Shown piece by piece: positions 29,737 through 58,775 of a stretch of DNA of 64,000 nt; the first letter of the stretch is position 1, and every line of letters begins with the position of its first letter. This DNA comes from Drosophila miranda. Taxonomy: Eukaryota > Arthropoda > Insecta > Diptera > Drosophilidae. Under the pieces are notes generated by a model, which ran no database searches, was not told the DNA's origin, and worked only from the letters and a program-made list of their open reading frames with translations. A program made the position numbers and the translations under genes. The stretch lies in the NCBI RefSeq assembly GCF_003369915.1, contig NC_046676.1, positions 8,587,501-8,651,500 of the forward strand, written 5' to 3'.

Positions 29737-32700
29737 GGCAGATGGACGATGGACGATGTCGACGGATGACTGGCAGCGACTGGCAGGCGATGCCTGGACA
29801 CGTCTATCTAATTGTCTGCAAATTCTCGATAAGATTATCTAACGCTAACGGACGCATCAATGTTAATTTGTCAACGCAATCAATGATAACGAGCCCCGAC
29901 TGATGAGGATGACTCGCTCTCTCATTTTATCTGTCTATCTATTTCGTAGTGTATCTATATTTCCAGCTCGGTTATTCCATATTCTTTACTGAGAGTTGTA
30001 TATTTATGATCAGCTGCTTTGGAATACCTCCATTTGTAGAAAGTATCATAAATTATCTGAAAATACCTACCGAAGATTCAGCTTTGCAAAGAGCCTCCGC
30101 TTCGAGTAGTTGTTGTATCTGTACCCAGGACACATTCTACACATCCGCACACCGGTGGGCGTGCATTCCATAGATAGATAAACACGGGACTCTGTTTGGT
30201 TTTAGTATTTAGATATATTTGTATTTACTTTCGGGTATTACGAGTATGCACATTTGTGTGTGTGGTACGTACGAGTATATGCCGAAGTCCGATTGCATGA
30301 TTTTGTATTTTTTTGTGTGTTGTTTGTCGGTTTGGCTTGGCTCAATAAATTACAGATTACATTCGGGGTGGCCTCTAGGCATGGCATAGTACTATATGCT
30401 TAAGTAAATGTACATATATAACGGAGCATATACATACAATACACAGGCATTACTTAGTTAGTGACTGTTCAGTGTTTTAGAGTATTCAGTGAAAGGGATT
30501 CTGTAGATGTAAAAATAGTTTTGCGTTGGTTCTACATTTAGTTTTTCGAGTGTTTTTCTTTTGGAAGTTTTCGTCTACTATCCAGATATCAAATGGTGGC
30601 TATCGTATCTTTTTTTCGGATAATTTCACATCGATATTTCGTAGATGTAATGCATTTAGATATCTATTTTTGTTTTGTATTAATTTAATATGCAATAAAA
30701 ATACATACATACATATGTATGAGACTTTGGTTTTAAAAAAATGTCCTTGAAATTCATCAGAAGTAAGCATATAAATATGCAGTGTACAAATTTTGGCTGT
30801 AAATAAAACTGAATGCAGTTGAGTTCTACCAATATGCACTCATAATATGTAGGTATGTATATGTCTTTCGATAATCAAAATTACGAGTATTCAAATTGAG
30901 TAATTCTCAAAATTTGAACAGACTTGACTTGGAAATGTTTGCTTCATTTATAGGTATTTTTTAGTTGGTTTTTGGGTTTTTAATATGTCATAAAATTCAT
31001 TAAAGTAATTCAGACACACATCACATACATCTAAATTGTACACAGATTATATTTTAGTTATGTATATATTAAATTTATTTGTTAAAAATACGAGCAAATT
31101 TCATCTATATCTTCACGTTCGGAGTACGATTGCATTCGGGTTTGAATTTCAGTAGTACTCATTCTCTGGATAAATCATTCTCCCCTCAGTGGCGGGGACC
31201 GAGCATATTTAATTTTGATCATTTTGGTTATCTTAGCTTACGTTTTGATTTCAAATTTGGAGAGTTAAAGAAAATTTTTAAATGCTTCAAGTTCGGAGCT
31301 ATACAATTATACAATTTATACGTTTTTTTTGTTTATACTTTAATGCTGTTATTTATCGAAATGTATTGTGTGATTCAAACTACTTTAAAGATACACCAAC
31401 GAACTGTCATGTAATTCTGTTCATTTTCATTTTCGTTTCCATTTCTGTAGTTTTTAATCCCTTATTCCCTTAGTTGGCAAAACGTTCGCTCCTACCACGG
31501 TTTGCGTTTTAATAATTTGTCTATAAATAGTTGTAGCCTCTTGTGGCCAGAATTCTGCTATGAGAGAAAGATACGGAGCTACGAGAGGCACAAAAGCTTA
31601 GCTCAGCTGTCGCTAATCATGGAAAAATTAGTATATGTACCTTAATGATAGCCGATACGATAGGGGGTGTATGTCACATACGAGTACATATGTTACACGC
31701 TTAAAGTAGATTGTCTTTAATCCATAGTTAGCAGCTAGTTTCATGTGTAGTAGGTACTAAAGTTCTCGAAACTCGAAAACAATCTCCAACGGGGAGCGTA
31801 GTCGTCTCGTTCTCCCTTTTTGGGTTACAGTTTTATAGTTGTACAGTTTTACAGTTTTATAGTTGTACAGTTTTACAGCTTTACAGTTTTAAGTATTTAC
31901 TAAGTTTAACTTATTGCTATGCAATTTGTTAATTATGGTACATTGAGACTCTATGCCAGCTGTATATATAGACACGCTATATATACCTTAATAATGGTTA
32001 TGTTTTGTTTTTTTTTTGTTTGTTAAATAAAATGTAAAATTAATTGAATTTACACGCACATTTATATATTTGAATGGAATTAAAAGATTACGCTTTCTAT
32101 GATATTTCTCAGCTTAAAAATTGAATACACGATTAACCGAATTGGTAATTGCTGTGTTGCTTGCTTGCTTGCTTTTCTCTAGATACTTCTCTAATGTAAT
32201 TTATCCGTTTTGTATTTTTGGCGAACCCAGTTAAACGCGATTTCGATTTGATCGTAATGCCGGGGCGAACACTACAACCGAATGACGTTTGAACCTGACT
32301 CCAAACTCCAAACTCCAAACTTCTAACATCTCTGATCTTTCATTCGTATATGTACGATTTCCAATTTTATTTATATATTAAAATCGATTAGATTTCTACA
32401 AAACACTTAGATGTTTGCTCAAAAATAAGTGAACTCTCTCAATTGGAATATTTAAACATTTAAAGCTTCGAAAAGTTGTTCAAAATTGGACTGAAACGAT
32501 AGATCGCGGATCGCTAGAATGCTACACAGAATGAGAAACGGGGGCGGGATGCTTGAATATTCGCTATGGTTATGGCTTAGATACATATATTGCTTTCCTT
32601 TGGCTGCCAGATGAGACTTGAGATGTTGAACAGTATTCGATTATTGCACAACTGAAAGTCTGTTAAACAGTTAAAACTTAACAATCGATTAAATGTAAAT

Positions 32701-32908
32701 GTACATATATAAATAACAGAAAACAAACAGAAACAGAAAACTTAACAAAGAATAATTGCTCTTTAGAAACTATAAGCTACATATAAATTATTTATAAATA
32801 TAACAAATTGTCTTTTTGCATTGCCAAAAGATGTTAATATCGAATATCAAAAGAGATTTATAGGGCACAACGCGCAGATTGGGGATTGTCTCTGATCAGA
32901 TCAGAGAT
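29737..32908. other. AT-rich non-coding region, probably Pkc53E 3' UTR and intergenic
   Basis: The region is AT-rich and lacks coding potential. The part next to 32909 must include the Pkc53E 3' UTR, but I could not fix its end. A short tandem array built from ACAGTTTTA/TAGTTGT units lies at about 31828-31890. The first few hundred bases (29737 onward) are the 5' flank of the GPCR gene. Confidence 0.55.
31828..31890. repeat. Short tandem repeat, ACAGTTTT-based
   Basis: An 8-base unit (ACAGTTTT and close variants, interleaved with ATAGTTGT) repeats about eight times. It is a local minisatellite in non-coding DNA. Confidence 0.75.
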
Positions 32909-48585
<15,677 letters not shown>

Positions 48586-49919
48586 TGCAGTAATCTCGTC
48601 TTATATATTCTTTTACTTGTGTTTTGTGTCTGCTGTTGAAATGGTATTACGCTTACGAACTGGTAAATAATCTCTTTAATTTGTTCACTTTTTGCTGCAT
48701 TTGGTTGTTGCCTTATGACTTTGTATTGTTTATTGATTTTTATTAGGCCTCAAACAGCATCTGACCGTCGTAACAAAAAAAAATATAAAAAAAAAACTGG
48801 ATTTATGATTTACTTCTAAAACTTGACTCAATCTCCATTGAATTGTGTCTACCACTCCGAAATTTGCATAATTTCGCATTCATCAGGTATTCTTTTCCAC
48901 AAGCGTTTCGCCTCAATTCAAATTGATTTTTCTCTCAACAAGCCCCACAATTAAGTGAAAAGTTGTGCAAAAAGTCACGGCGACTGACGGACAAACAAGC
49001 TCATAATTAGCATTAATTTTAATTACACAAAAGAAAAGGTATTTCAACGACATGGCAGTGCTGGTGGGTGGGGGGTTCGTTGTCTCTGTTGAGAGGGCAG
49101 CGGCAGTGCACTCCCCAGCAAATAAATAATAAGTAATAAATATCAAAACTTTTGCATTTCTGTGAATTTTGTGCTTGTTGAATCCGAAAGAGAGAGAGAG
49201 AGACGGACGCTCGTGCAAGTAAAAAAACGAATATTTATTTCAAAATTATTTTGTTTTTATTAAACTTTTTGCCATGCTATGCCAATGTTTGTGCCTTGCC
49301 AACAGACACGTTCTTGCTGGTCAAAAGTCTCTCAGCGACACCAGGCAGCCACCCAGCTGATACCCTGTAACTGGGCGAAGCAACCTCCTGAGCCTAAGTA
49401 GCTATGCAATCCTTTGCTACCCAGTAGAGGTGTACAACACGCACGGAATTTGCATTGATTGGAGGCGCGAGGCCACTTGAACACACACGTAGGCCTCTTA
49501 GGGCCACCACAAACACAAACATACACACACATACACGGAAACGACAAGCAACAGTTATTCCCGGGGCCCTCAAGTCCTCTTTTTAGGGATTCGTTCGCTC
49601 AATTGTTTTCATAGTTTTGACCCCGATCTTTTCCATAGAATTACGAATATAGTATCCATAGATTTTGGTTGATTTTCAGCTCAAGCACTTTTTCACACGT
49701 TGGGTATTATTGAGTTCCCAGAACTGGCCAAACTTTGTTTACTATTTGCTTTGATGGAGAGTCCACTCTCACTTTCAAATTACTCTACACCACACAACAG
49801 ACTTTGGGGCTCAGCACACACACACACACACACGCACGCACGCACGGACTCCGCTGGAATGTTGGACGGGCAGCAGCACAAGCACAGCAGAACTGCCTCT
49901 GCGGGCGAACCGTTACGTT

Positions 49920-50290
49920 GTGAGCGCGGCGCGTGAAAATGTTCTCGCACGAGGCGAAAGCCGAAATCCGACTCGCATTAGCTGTGGTGAGTTTCGGGGC
50001 CTTGCCTGCCCCTCCGCCGGTTACACAAGATGTCTTCTCGGACGCACTCCCTCGCACACATCTGTACACACACTCGCTGTTGGGGCTCTCCTCCTTCCCA
50101 GCTGCTGCGCTGCTCCTGCTCCTGCTCCTGCTTCTGTTGTAGCTGTTGCTCTCTCGCTTCGCTTCTCAGCTCTTCCGCGCTACACGAACTATAGCTTTTC
50201 GGCACGTGCGCTTCGGTCGAGTTACGGACACGTTCTGACATGTCTTGGCTAACGGCAGGCGAACCGTAGCGAGCTTTCGAGCGCTCTCTT
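49920..50290 (-). promoter_or_regulatory. Possible promoter/5' exon region of Pkc53E
   Basis: This patch stands out from its AT-rich surroundings by higher GC content, absence of long A/T runs and several CG dinucleotides. Read on the minus strand it resembles many Drosophila 5' untranslated exons. The next gene on that strand is Pkc53E, 1.5 kb further on, whose first coding exon at 48585 needs an upstream leader. This is inference from composition and position only. Confidence 0.25.
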
Positions 50291-53012
50291 TAGCGTTAAC
50301 AGTGGGCTTACAGTGGGACTCGCACACGCTCATTTGCATGGGCGGGGTGTTGGGGAGCCAATTAACATAAGCATAACATAAGTAAGCGCAACGCAGCCCA
50401 GCGCCAACGTCAGACTTTGGCTTCGATGACGCCTGTGGCCGATCGTTTTTGGCCGCTAATTGATTCGATTGAATGAAACTTGTTAAATGGCTAAGGGGAA
50501 GCCGGTTTTGGGCTTGTACGAGCATATACCCCCCCGTTTTTGGATTCAATGGAAAGACAAACAAGCCGGTGGGGCAAGGCGGTAGTCTACCGCAGAAGTA
50601 ACCGGAGAACGGAGAATGGAGAACGGAGAAAAGATGAGCGGAGCTCCCCACGGGGTGAGGGTTTATCTGGTCACAACCGCCAGCCAACCTTCGCCTCCAC
50701 ACGTTCGTCCACCTGCTGCATGCCCCCCCTACACACACACACACACACCCATTAGAGGCACAGTGCCACATCTGATAGCCAAGTGTCACGTTTCGCGGTC
50801 GCAGACGAAGCCGCAACGATGTCGAGCGGCTAATGCAATGATTATTTATCTGTTAGATACACGGACAGACCATAAACTACGGCAACAACATGTTCGAGTT
50901 CTGTTTAGGTTTTTGGTCAGCTGGTCATCGAAACACGAAATATTTGTGCAAAAACAGATAAATAACTCTGCCACGCACCCGAAAGGCAAAGAAAATGTTG
51001 CGTTAAATTCCTATTGCCAATTCCTCAAACAGCCATTCGCCGGTCGACATGTAAATGGGGCGGGGGATGGTGTCGAAAGGCAATGGAATTTTCGTTGCAA
51101 AATATAGATACTGATACGGGGGCCGATAAGGCTGCTGGTAACTGTAGGAAAAATTCAGTGTTTCGGCAGATAATATTTTTATGAATAATCTGTTTTAGAT
51201 ATCGCCCAAACAGAACCATAAATTTCAATAAGTGGACGTGCGGGCGAGGCAATTACAGCCCATTGAAATGTTTACTCTGATGCAAATTGTTTTCGATACC
51301 CTACAACAAATTAGGGGTAGTATATACATAATTGTAACAGAAAGCTTTCAGAGAGTGGGTTCTGAATGCAGTGTGCAGGGTATTTTGTGTTTGCAATTCT
51401 CCCAGCTCTCAGCTTCTTGGCTCATGGCTTGTCTCGACACTTTGGAATGAAATATGAATGTACTTCGAGCTGTAAATATATTTATTTTGTAATTTTTCTG
51501 CCCTCTGTGCACAATTTAGCATTCATTATATTCATGAGTATACCCCTGACATGTTTTGGATTTTGTATTAATGACGGCACTTTGCTAATTCGTTCAGTGC
51601 AGGGCAAAAGATTTTTCAAACTAGAATAATGCTCCATCTTTGGATTTGGATGCTGCCGTTACATTACACACAAATTTGCAGAATCATCATAAAATGATTT
51701 CCAAACTGAATTTTCTACTTTCACTTGGACACCCGCAGGTCACATTGAGAGAGATCACCCCCGCTACCGCTCCCTCTCTCTCTTGGAGCTTCGGTGCTTC
51801 TGTGCCTCTACTTCAGACTCTGATCTGCCTTTGGCGCTACTTCTGAATGCGATCTGCAAACCTCTGCCACTGCTCTGCCAGTTTCTGCCTCCAGACCTGC
51901 CTTTTTTAATTTTGTTCTTATTTTGCTTTCCCTTTGTGGAGAGGATAGGTCTCTGGCTTTTTGTTTTTTTGATGAGAATTTTTCAAACACACAACAACAA
52001 TGAACGCAAATTTCAATTAAAATCGTGGGCGACGGTTCAAAGGGCGTGTCATTCACGCATAATTGACACAAATTGGAGCAATGCGATAACAAAACATTTC
52101 AAAAGCACATCTTTGCCTTTCCCTTACTCCTCGCTGTTTGACTTATTGTTATAAACTATTGAATAAACATTTTAATTTATGCCAATTAATTTTGCCACAA
52201 AGGGGGGTGTGGCATCCACCAATTTGAAGTTAAAGTAAACAATCCCTTGCCCTGGTTTCGGTTTCGGTAACTACAACAGTTTCTACTCAACTTCTAGCTA
52301 ACAATACTACTGCCGTTTCTTCTAAATTTTGACAAAAGAGCAACAGGGGAAGAGATATGTATCTATACATGTACAGACATATGTATATAGAGACAGATAG
52401 ACACGCAGAACGTTAAAATCATTTAATGGGAATCTTCATTCCAGACACAAATCTTCCAGCTGTTGAAGGCATCCCAACCATTTGGCGCACAGAGGAAAAA
52501 AGCTATCTAGAGGTTCGAATGGGAAATGAAAGCAATATACATACATATGCATGTACATATGTATGTATGTATGTACATTTGTATGTATTTAATTAATATT
52601 AATTGATGTCTAATGATATTTCCCCACTTGCAAATTCTTTATATTTTGCACTTGCTGGCCAACCTATGTAATTTTGTTCAGTGCACCTCGCGTTTGCTTT
52701 CTGTTTTTGCTTTTGTTTCGTTCACGTTTGCGTTCACGTTTGCTTTTGATTTTTCTTTTGCCTTTGCTTTGGGTTTTGTTGTTTTTCTTCTTGTTGAAAA
52801 CGACGCATAATCGAAGCGGGAACCGATCGCCATTAATCGCTAGCCGGCTGGCGTTATTGAAAAACACTTTCAGCGACGCTCCGTAACGCCGCACGACCCG
52901 ATGCGTTCCGATTCGCCCTGCTCTTGACTGTGGCGTGGCACACGTACAAGTACTGCTCCCGCTCGTATCGTTCCGATACAATTTACTCGTACGTCTGTCT
53001 GCAGGTCGCTGT

Positions 53013-53095
53013 AGCTACCGCTGTCTCTGCCGTTGTCGCTACCGCTGTCTCTGCCGCTGTCGCTACCGCTGTCTCTGCCGATGTCTCTGCCGCTA
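53013..53095. repeat. 24-bp minisatellite (GCTACCGCTGTCTCTGCC)
   Basis: About three and a half copies of a 24-base unit made of GCTACCGCTGTCTCTGCC plus GTTGTC/GCTGTC. On the minus strand it would read as an Ala/Thr/Glu-rich repeat (AETAVAT), but no gene structure surrounds it, so I treat it as non-coding. Related CTGCCGCTG stretches occur near 9645-9675 and 9860-9880. Confidence 0.75.
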
Positions 53096-56000
53096 CTTGA
53101 TTTGGCTTTCGTGCCGCTGCCAGCAGAGGCAAGGCGTCGTGTCGCAGTTCAGGCTGCACCGGTTCTGCGGTCAATCTGCCAGCATGCGACCCACTGTGCG
53201 GCCGGCAGAGATCGATTAAGCAGATGCTGCCACTGCTCATGTGATGCGGGGAAGCGTTGACCGGATTGGGCGCTCATTTTGAATAAACTGGACTTGTAGG
53301 ATATCTGTAGAATCTTCCTTTCTCTTCATCCTTTAGGAAAAGCCCCTGGTAAGGGTATACAAACTTCTACGTTGTCTCCTATGACGACTGTCCCGTTTTG
53401 GCGCTGCCTTTGCAAGCATTTTTATTGCATTTTCTTATTGCTTTCAGTTCGGGCTATTTCTGTCCCGCTCCATCTACAGTGGCGTCGCGCACATATCTTC
53501 CGATCTTGTTCCGTTACATAAATGAGCGACAAAGCTAATTTTACTGTAATATCTCTCTCTTCACTATGCTGCTGCTCTTCTCCTCTCTCACCACATGTAC
53601 ATATGTATAACGGTATAGAGGCTGCAGTATGTATTTTATGGCTTTATCGCTTTTCGGCCTCCAGCATATGTGCAGTTTCCATCCCACGCATCATCCATTT
53701 GCATCTCTATCTGCAGCTCGCACCACCTCTCCTCTTCGCACCACCTCTTTCTGGCAGCATGCCAATGGATGTTGTTGGTGTTTTTCACCATATTCAAATG
53801 GCTAAAAAATCGCAATCCACTCCACAGAAAAAACGTAACCTTTCCCAATTTGGTATTCACACGTCATCACATGATGATTGTCAAGGTCTTTACTCGAAAT
53901 AAATGAAAGAAATTCCGGAACCGAATTCCCCCATGAAAACACTTCGATAGCGAAGTTTTAAACACCCTATCAAGTGTATTGTTCTTGTGGTAATTTGATT
54001 GGATTATTATGATAGAGATTCCACGAAGCCAAAATATAATCGAGCGATCATTGGTTTTATTGATCAGGCTAATCAGGAATTTATTCTCCCATTTGCACCT
54101 AATCCTGCAAGGGTATAGAAAAAACCAAGCCAAATTACTTGTGGCACATATGCCACATATGTATGTACATATCTGATATCTCGCAGCGTGCTGGCAGCGA
54201 TTTTTATGGAGTTCGGATTGGGGGACTCGCGCGCGGACCTGAGGTCAAATTGGGATGCAGAATTATCAGCCGAATGCCGAATCAAAAGCAACAGAGCCAT
54301 GTAAATAATCAAAAACCCCTGCTATACTCGTACTCGTAAATAATTCAATGAATGTCGTTCAGCGATACAAATTTGCTCTGGGAAATATAAGTACGTACAT
54401 GCTGTAAGGAGGGTCGGACCGATGGAGCGGCAGGGTGAGACTTTATCGTGTGGGCGTGGGATTGTGCCAAGCACACTTGGGAAGGAATGGAGGGAATTGA
54501 TTTCGTTTGATTTCCAATTGTTTTCGCATTTCATTTTTGTTAAAACATACTTTCGGGCTTGGGGAATAAAGGCGGGCAGTGGTGGCAGCTCTGGAAGTGC
54601 CACCCACTCACCTCTTCAAAGGTTTGAAGGAAGTTCTCCCAATAGAAATATTAATTAAAAATTCTACAATATATTTCAACTATGTATGGAAAAAATAACA
54701 ACTTGAACTTTTTATTCGCTTTGGCCTTCTATGAAAAACTTTATAGGTGGGTGGCCCACCACACACTTCTATGTCCGACCTTGACAGTAGCTGCTCAAAA
54801 CGCTCTGCTGGTGGAAAAAGTTTTCAGAACAACTTTGGGATCCCTGGCAGGGCACGCGCCTTGCTCTCTGATTCAATTAAGCGAAAGTGAAGGTAGGGGT
54901 GAGGGCTTGACGTTTATGGGGAGGGGATGATACACGACTTCTACTTCGAACCTTAAAGATCTCCCTTGGCTTACTTTCATTTCCATGTTCAATTTTTCCT
55001 GCTACTGAAAATTCTTTGCAGAAGGGGAACAGCACGAGCGTACATGGGTATGAGGCCTCTCATCAATGTGCGTGGTAGCACCTACCCAGGCTCTCATCCC
55101 TTCTCAGCCAACGCAGTATAAAGAGCAAGAGTTGAGGCCACTTGTCCCGGCCAGAAATGGCCTAGAACAATGAGGTCCATCATTGGCAGCATGAATAGCA
55201 GGGGGAAGCTCGGGCTTGTGGGGTGGTTAGCGGGGGGGGGCAACAATTGAACTACGGGCCACCAGAGATTCAACTTTTGTTGCCTTGAGGATGACACTTT
55301 GGCATCGCGTGAGTGTGTGTGGCAGCTTTTGCTTCTAAAGCTGCCACTGGACCTGTTCCCCGAAGAAGCGACTGCCATGGCCGATAATGAAAAGGGGCAC
55401 TGACAGGGCTTTCCGTCTGAATGAAATTGAAGTTGTCCCCCAGCCGGAGACAATGGGAAATTATCTGGATACGAGTGAGGGGCCGAGATTTAAGCAGTGA
55501 TAGCAGCAATGCGGGTATTAGCATTTAATAGGAGTCTTTAGCTGGCGTAATACTCGTCCTTTAATTGGTACATGTTGATCGGCTAGCTATAATCTCTGGT
55601 CAATCATCTTTAGCATAGGCGGGCACTTCATTGACTGCTGTCTATCGCAATCCGCCTCATCGGGTGTCCTTTTGTGGCCGGCCGATTATGTCTCAATGAG
55701 TCCTTGCTGAGTAGAAACGATGTTATCATCAAATGTCATTAGCGTAATCCACCCACTGACTACAACAGGCCAGCGCACATATCCACACCGATTACAGTGA
55801 GCATTGTCAGACACAAACACACTCGAATTACGATAAGTATCTGGATACGCACTGCGCATTCAATGCACTGATTACAATAAGTATGCGGACAGCCACATAC
55901 GCACTGGCACTCGCACGAGCACACGTACATTCCAATCCGCATTTGCATTCTTATTGCATTCCATGGGCAATTTTCCCAGCCAAAGCGCCGCATACTATTT

Positions 56001-57466
56001 GCATTTGTAGCGCCTCCGTCGCTTGGGCCCTCCCTGGCATTGACCGCCACGCCCACGCATTAATTATGCACTCATCGGAAGGCAACAAGAGCCAGAATAT
56101 ATGTAGATGTTTAGTCTGTGTAACCTGACAGGTTGGCTGCAGCCATGACTGTGCAACATGCAGACCCATGAAATGCACAGCAATTTGCATTCAAATGAAT
56201 CAAAACTAATCTTCCTTTTAGATTGTTGTCCATGTCCGAGTTTGACGAGTAAATAGTCAAATATTCAATCTTCAAGATACTTGTTACTCAGATTTACTCA
56301 CTGAAATATGTAAATATTAATATGATTAGAGAAAATGCATAAATTGAAGCTGAAAATTGAAATACCAATAGAGGTAGCAAGAATGGTAGGTTCTGAGAAG
56401 TGTGGCATGCACTCTACATTGTACAGGTTACAAAGTTGTATAGGGATCTTTACAAATAGGCTGCCACTGGTCTCCGAGTCCTTTCTCCACATGCCCCTTG
56501 ACAGCCAAAGGATTCAACACGTGGCAGCTCTGGCTCTGGCACTGGCATCACCATTTTCCCTTCACTCAAATGGCCAACCGCAGACGCACAAAGGAAGGCC
56601 GGGGGACGCGGAAGGATGAGGTAGTGAGCGAAATCCTCATTTATCGTTTGCAGGCTACTAATTTACACTCAGAGCTCTCGACATGGGCCCAGAGAGATGG
56701 TCGGTCGGGTGGCGATGGCGGCGAATGGACGACTGCGGTCGTGTAATTAAAATGGAATTGTAGCGCGTGCCAAGGCGTAATAAATGGTTCAGAGCGGAGA
56801 CGAAACGGGAGACAAATGAGGAATGCCAGGGCACTAACTGGGCTCAAATACGAGTACCAGGGGCCCTGCCCAAATGTCCATGGGGCACATCACGTATACG
56901 CAGCGTAAGCACACATTAATTCTGGGCTCATCCCGCACTTGGGCACTCTTAAAGGGGGATCTGCAATGACATATAATGAAGGTATTTATGGGCTCCTAGC
57001 ACAAGTACACATCCTGGCAGTACCACATCCGTATAGTTTATTCTGCTCCCCGAGAATTTCCACAAAAGCTTAGTTGACTCAATTAAAAGTTCTCGCCCCA
57101 ATGGGGGAATAACCAGAGCTCGAAGCACCAATTGCATCATCTCCCATAAGCTGTCGAAAGTTTCAATGGTTTTTAATTACTCGGGATAGCTGGTAAAACA
57201 GACGCCAATCGCTCTGAGAAGAGCTTCAAACTGTCAGGCTGAGTAAAATAATTGAATGTTGAAATCCCCAAATGGATTTCGAATGTTTATTGGAAGTGAA
57301 GGAAGGACAGTGAAAATATTGATAAAAAGGAAAGGAAACTGCATGCTCACATGAAGATGGGCAAGAAAGTAATCTATTATTCCCTCTTTACCTCTCTTCT
57401 GCAACTATTTGGCCTTGGAAAACTCTACTATTGTGAAATATATTGTGGTATTTTGTTCCTTCCTTT

Positions 57467-57856
57467 TCAAGCCACAATTATTCTACATCTCTTACACTCT
57501 CCCTTCTGACCATTGCCCATTAAACTAATGAATCTGACTGTCAAATGCAAACTAATTGGTGCTCTTATTGCGGTCACATCCTTAATGCACTCCAATGTGG
57601 GCAGAAAATCAAGGTTTTCCATACGAACGCCTTCTGTAACAAGTTTCCAATTAGTCAGTTCATTCAGGTGCGTTGTATCTCTAACTGTACTGTACAAATA
57701 TCCACTGGGGTATGATTGTTTAATTGCAAACAAAAGCCTGCGAATGCAAATTAATGAAAAAATTAATCAAATTAGCAAAAAGTTCAATGACGTCCTTCCA
57801 TACCCATCATAGAATTGAATAGATAGAAATATACAAAAATATACCCACATTTTCAT
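57467..57856 (-). CDS. Candidate small secreted protein, two exons
   Basis: No family is recognised. Exons 57856-57804 and 57737-57467 join in phase (2+1) across a 66-base intron with donor GTATGG and acceptor TTCGCAG. The product is 107 aa. The N-terminus MKMWVYFCIFLSIQFYDG, continuing LLFAI, is strongly hydrophobic and likely a signal peptide. The rest has three cysteines, two in ECKRC near the C-terminus, and no known domain. A TATAAAA box at 57937-57943 (minus strand) lies about 80 bases before the ATG, a suitable distance. The donor is non-ideal. Frame continuity, a signal peptide and a TATA box together make a real gene likely but not certain. Confidence 0.5.
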
Positions 57857-57936
57857 TTAATTTTATAAGTTTTTCGGGGGAGCCGGACTGTTACGATTGG
57901 TATTGTCCAAAATACAATCACATATTTTATTTATAT

Positions 57937-57943
57937 TTTATAC
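57937..57943 (-). promoter_or_regulatory. TATA box of the 57467-57856 gene
   Basis: The minus strand reads GCGTATAAAATATAAAT. A start site about 30 bases on, near 57908, would leave a leader of about 50 bases before the ATG at 57856. Confidence 0.4.
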
Positions 57944-58060
57944 GCTGGAACCACAAGGGAAAACAGAAAGCAAACAAATCAATCCAATCCAGAAAGCTAT
58001 GAAATATTCATAATACATACCCTTATAAAATGTACACCATGCACACACCTTCAGTGCTGT

Positions 58061-58522
58061 AAAACGACCAGTTGTCTCGATATACTGAGCCACGCAACTC
58101 TGTTTTGTACATTTCGTTTGCAACTGAGTCGTAAATACCGAAAGGTCGGCATCAAAGTCATCAAACGCTACTGTTTCCGCATGCAGGAGGAGAGCATTTA
58201 TCGCGCCATTATATATAACGTCGTCGGCCAGGCAGGCGCTCATTGAGAGTACCCCACCAAGTACGTTCTGGAACAGTTCCTAAATGACGAGTTGATGTTC
58301 AATATCACCGAGAATGAGAATGTGCCGGAGCACGTGGTGATGACACCGGACGAGAAGCAGGAGCTGCTCAGTCGCTACAAGCTAAGGGATTCCATGCTGA
58401 TGCGCATCCAGGTCAACGATCCGGTGTCACGCTACTTCGGCCTGAACCCCGGCCAAGTGGTGAAGATTATCCGCTCCTCTAAGACGGCCGGTCGCTACAT
58501 CTCATACCGCATCGTCGTCTAA
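58061..58522 (+). pseudogene. RNA polymerase subunit Rpb5-like duplicate, N-terminally decayed
   Basis: Rpb5 is a subunit shared by RNA polymerases I, II and III. From 58146 the frame reads VGIKVIKRYCFRMQEES, then RAII, matching the middle of Rpb5. A short deletion and a TGA stop at 58244 follow. The frame then continues as [20 protein letters not shown] and runs intact to [21 protein letters not shown] at 58522, the full conserved C-terminal assembly domain. Upstream (58061-58145) only faint similarity in broken frames is left, and the N-terminal third is missing. The first Met in the intact part is at 58295. No intron is seen in the aligned part. It is most simply a pseudogene, but the C-terminal 76 residues are well preserved. 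Confidence 0.85.
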
Positions 58523-58775
58523 GTGCTCGCCACCATTCTATACACAAGTTAGTTGCTCAAACAAATAATAATTTATCGAAGAAGAATCGAAAATCATTCC
58601 AGACACTCTTCTCTTCGATAAAGCGAAAACTTTTCCACAAATACAAACTTTTGAGGTTATGTTATTTTAGCAGCTCGACTAGCCTAGAATCGATGCCGAT
58701 TAAACCGATAGGTGTCAAGTCGAAGTACAAAAAATCTGTGTTCTGTGTTATCTTGAGAAGCTGTAGCACCTTACC

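Larger units (their letters stand above)
48586..57466. other. Upstream region of Pkc53E, no supported coding gene
   Basis: The part nearest 48585 is the Pkc53E 5' leader or upstream intron. Beyond it I see no convincing protein gene. CG-richer patches at about 49.9-50.3 kb and 52.8-53.0 kb have the look of Drosophila 5' exons in minus orientation. CA runs lie near 49816-49832 and 50732-50749. A 24-bp minisatellite is at 53013-53095. Open frames at 50.2-50.8 kb (up to 216 aa) are low-complexity and not supported. Confidence 0.45.

Noticed and set aside
50166-50816. 216-aa minus frame upstream of Pkc53E
   Set aside because: Composition is irregular, it overlaps several other frames and low-complexity tracts, and no domain is visible.
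52983-53240. 85-aa Ala/Thr/Glu-rich minus frame
   Set aside because: It is produced by the 24-bp minisatellite; no splice sites, signal or promoter around it.
57938-58243. 101-aa minus frame opposite the Rpb5 copy, ending with a signal-like MYYEYFIAFWIG segment
   Set aside because: It is mainly the antisense of the decayed Rpb5 copy, and its end runs into the TATA box of the neighbouring gene.
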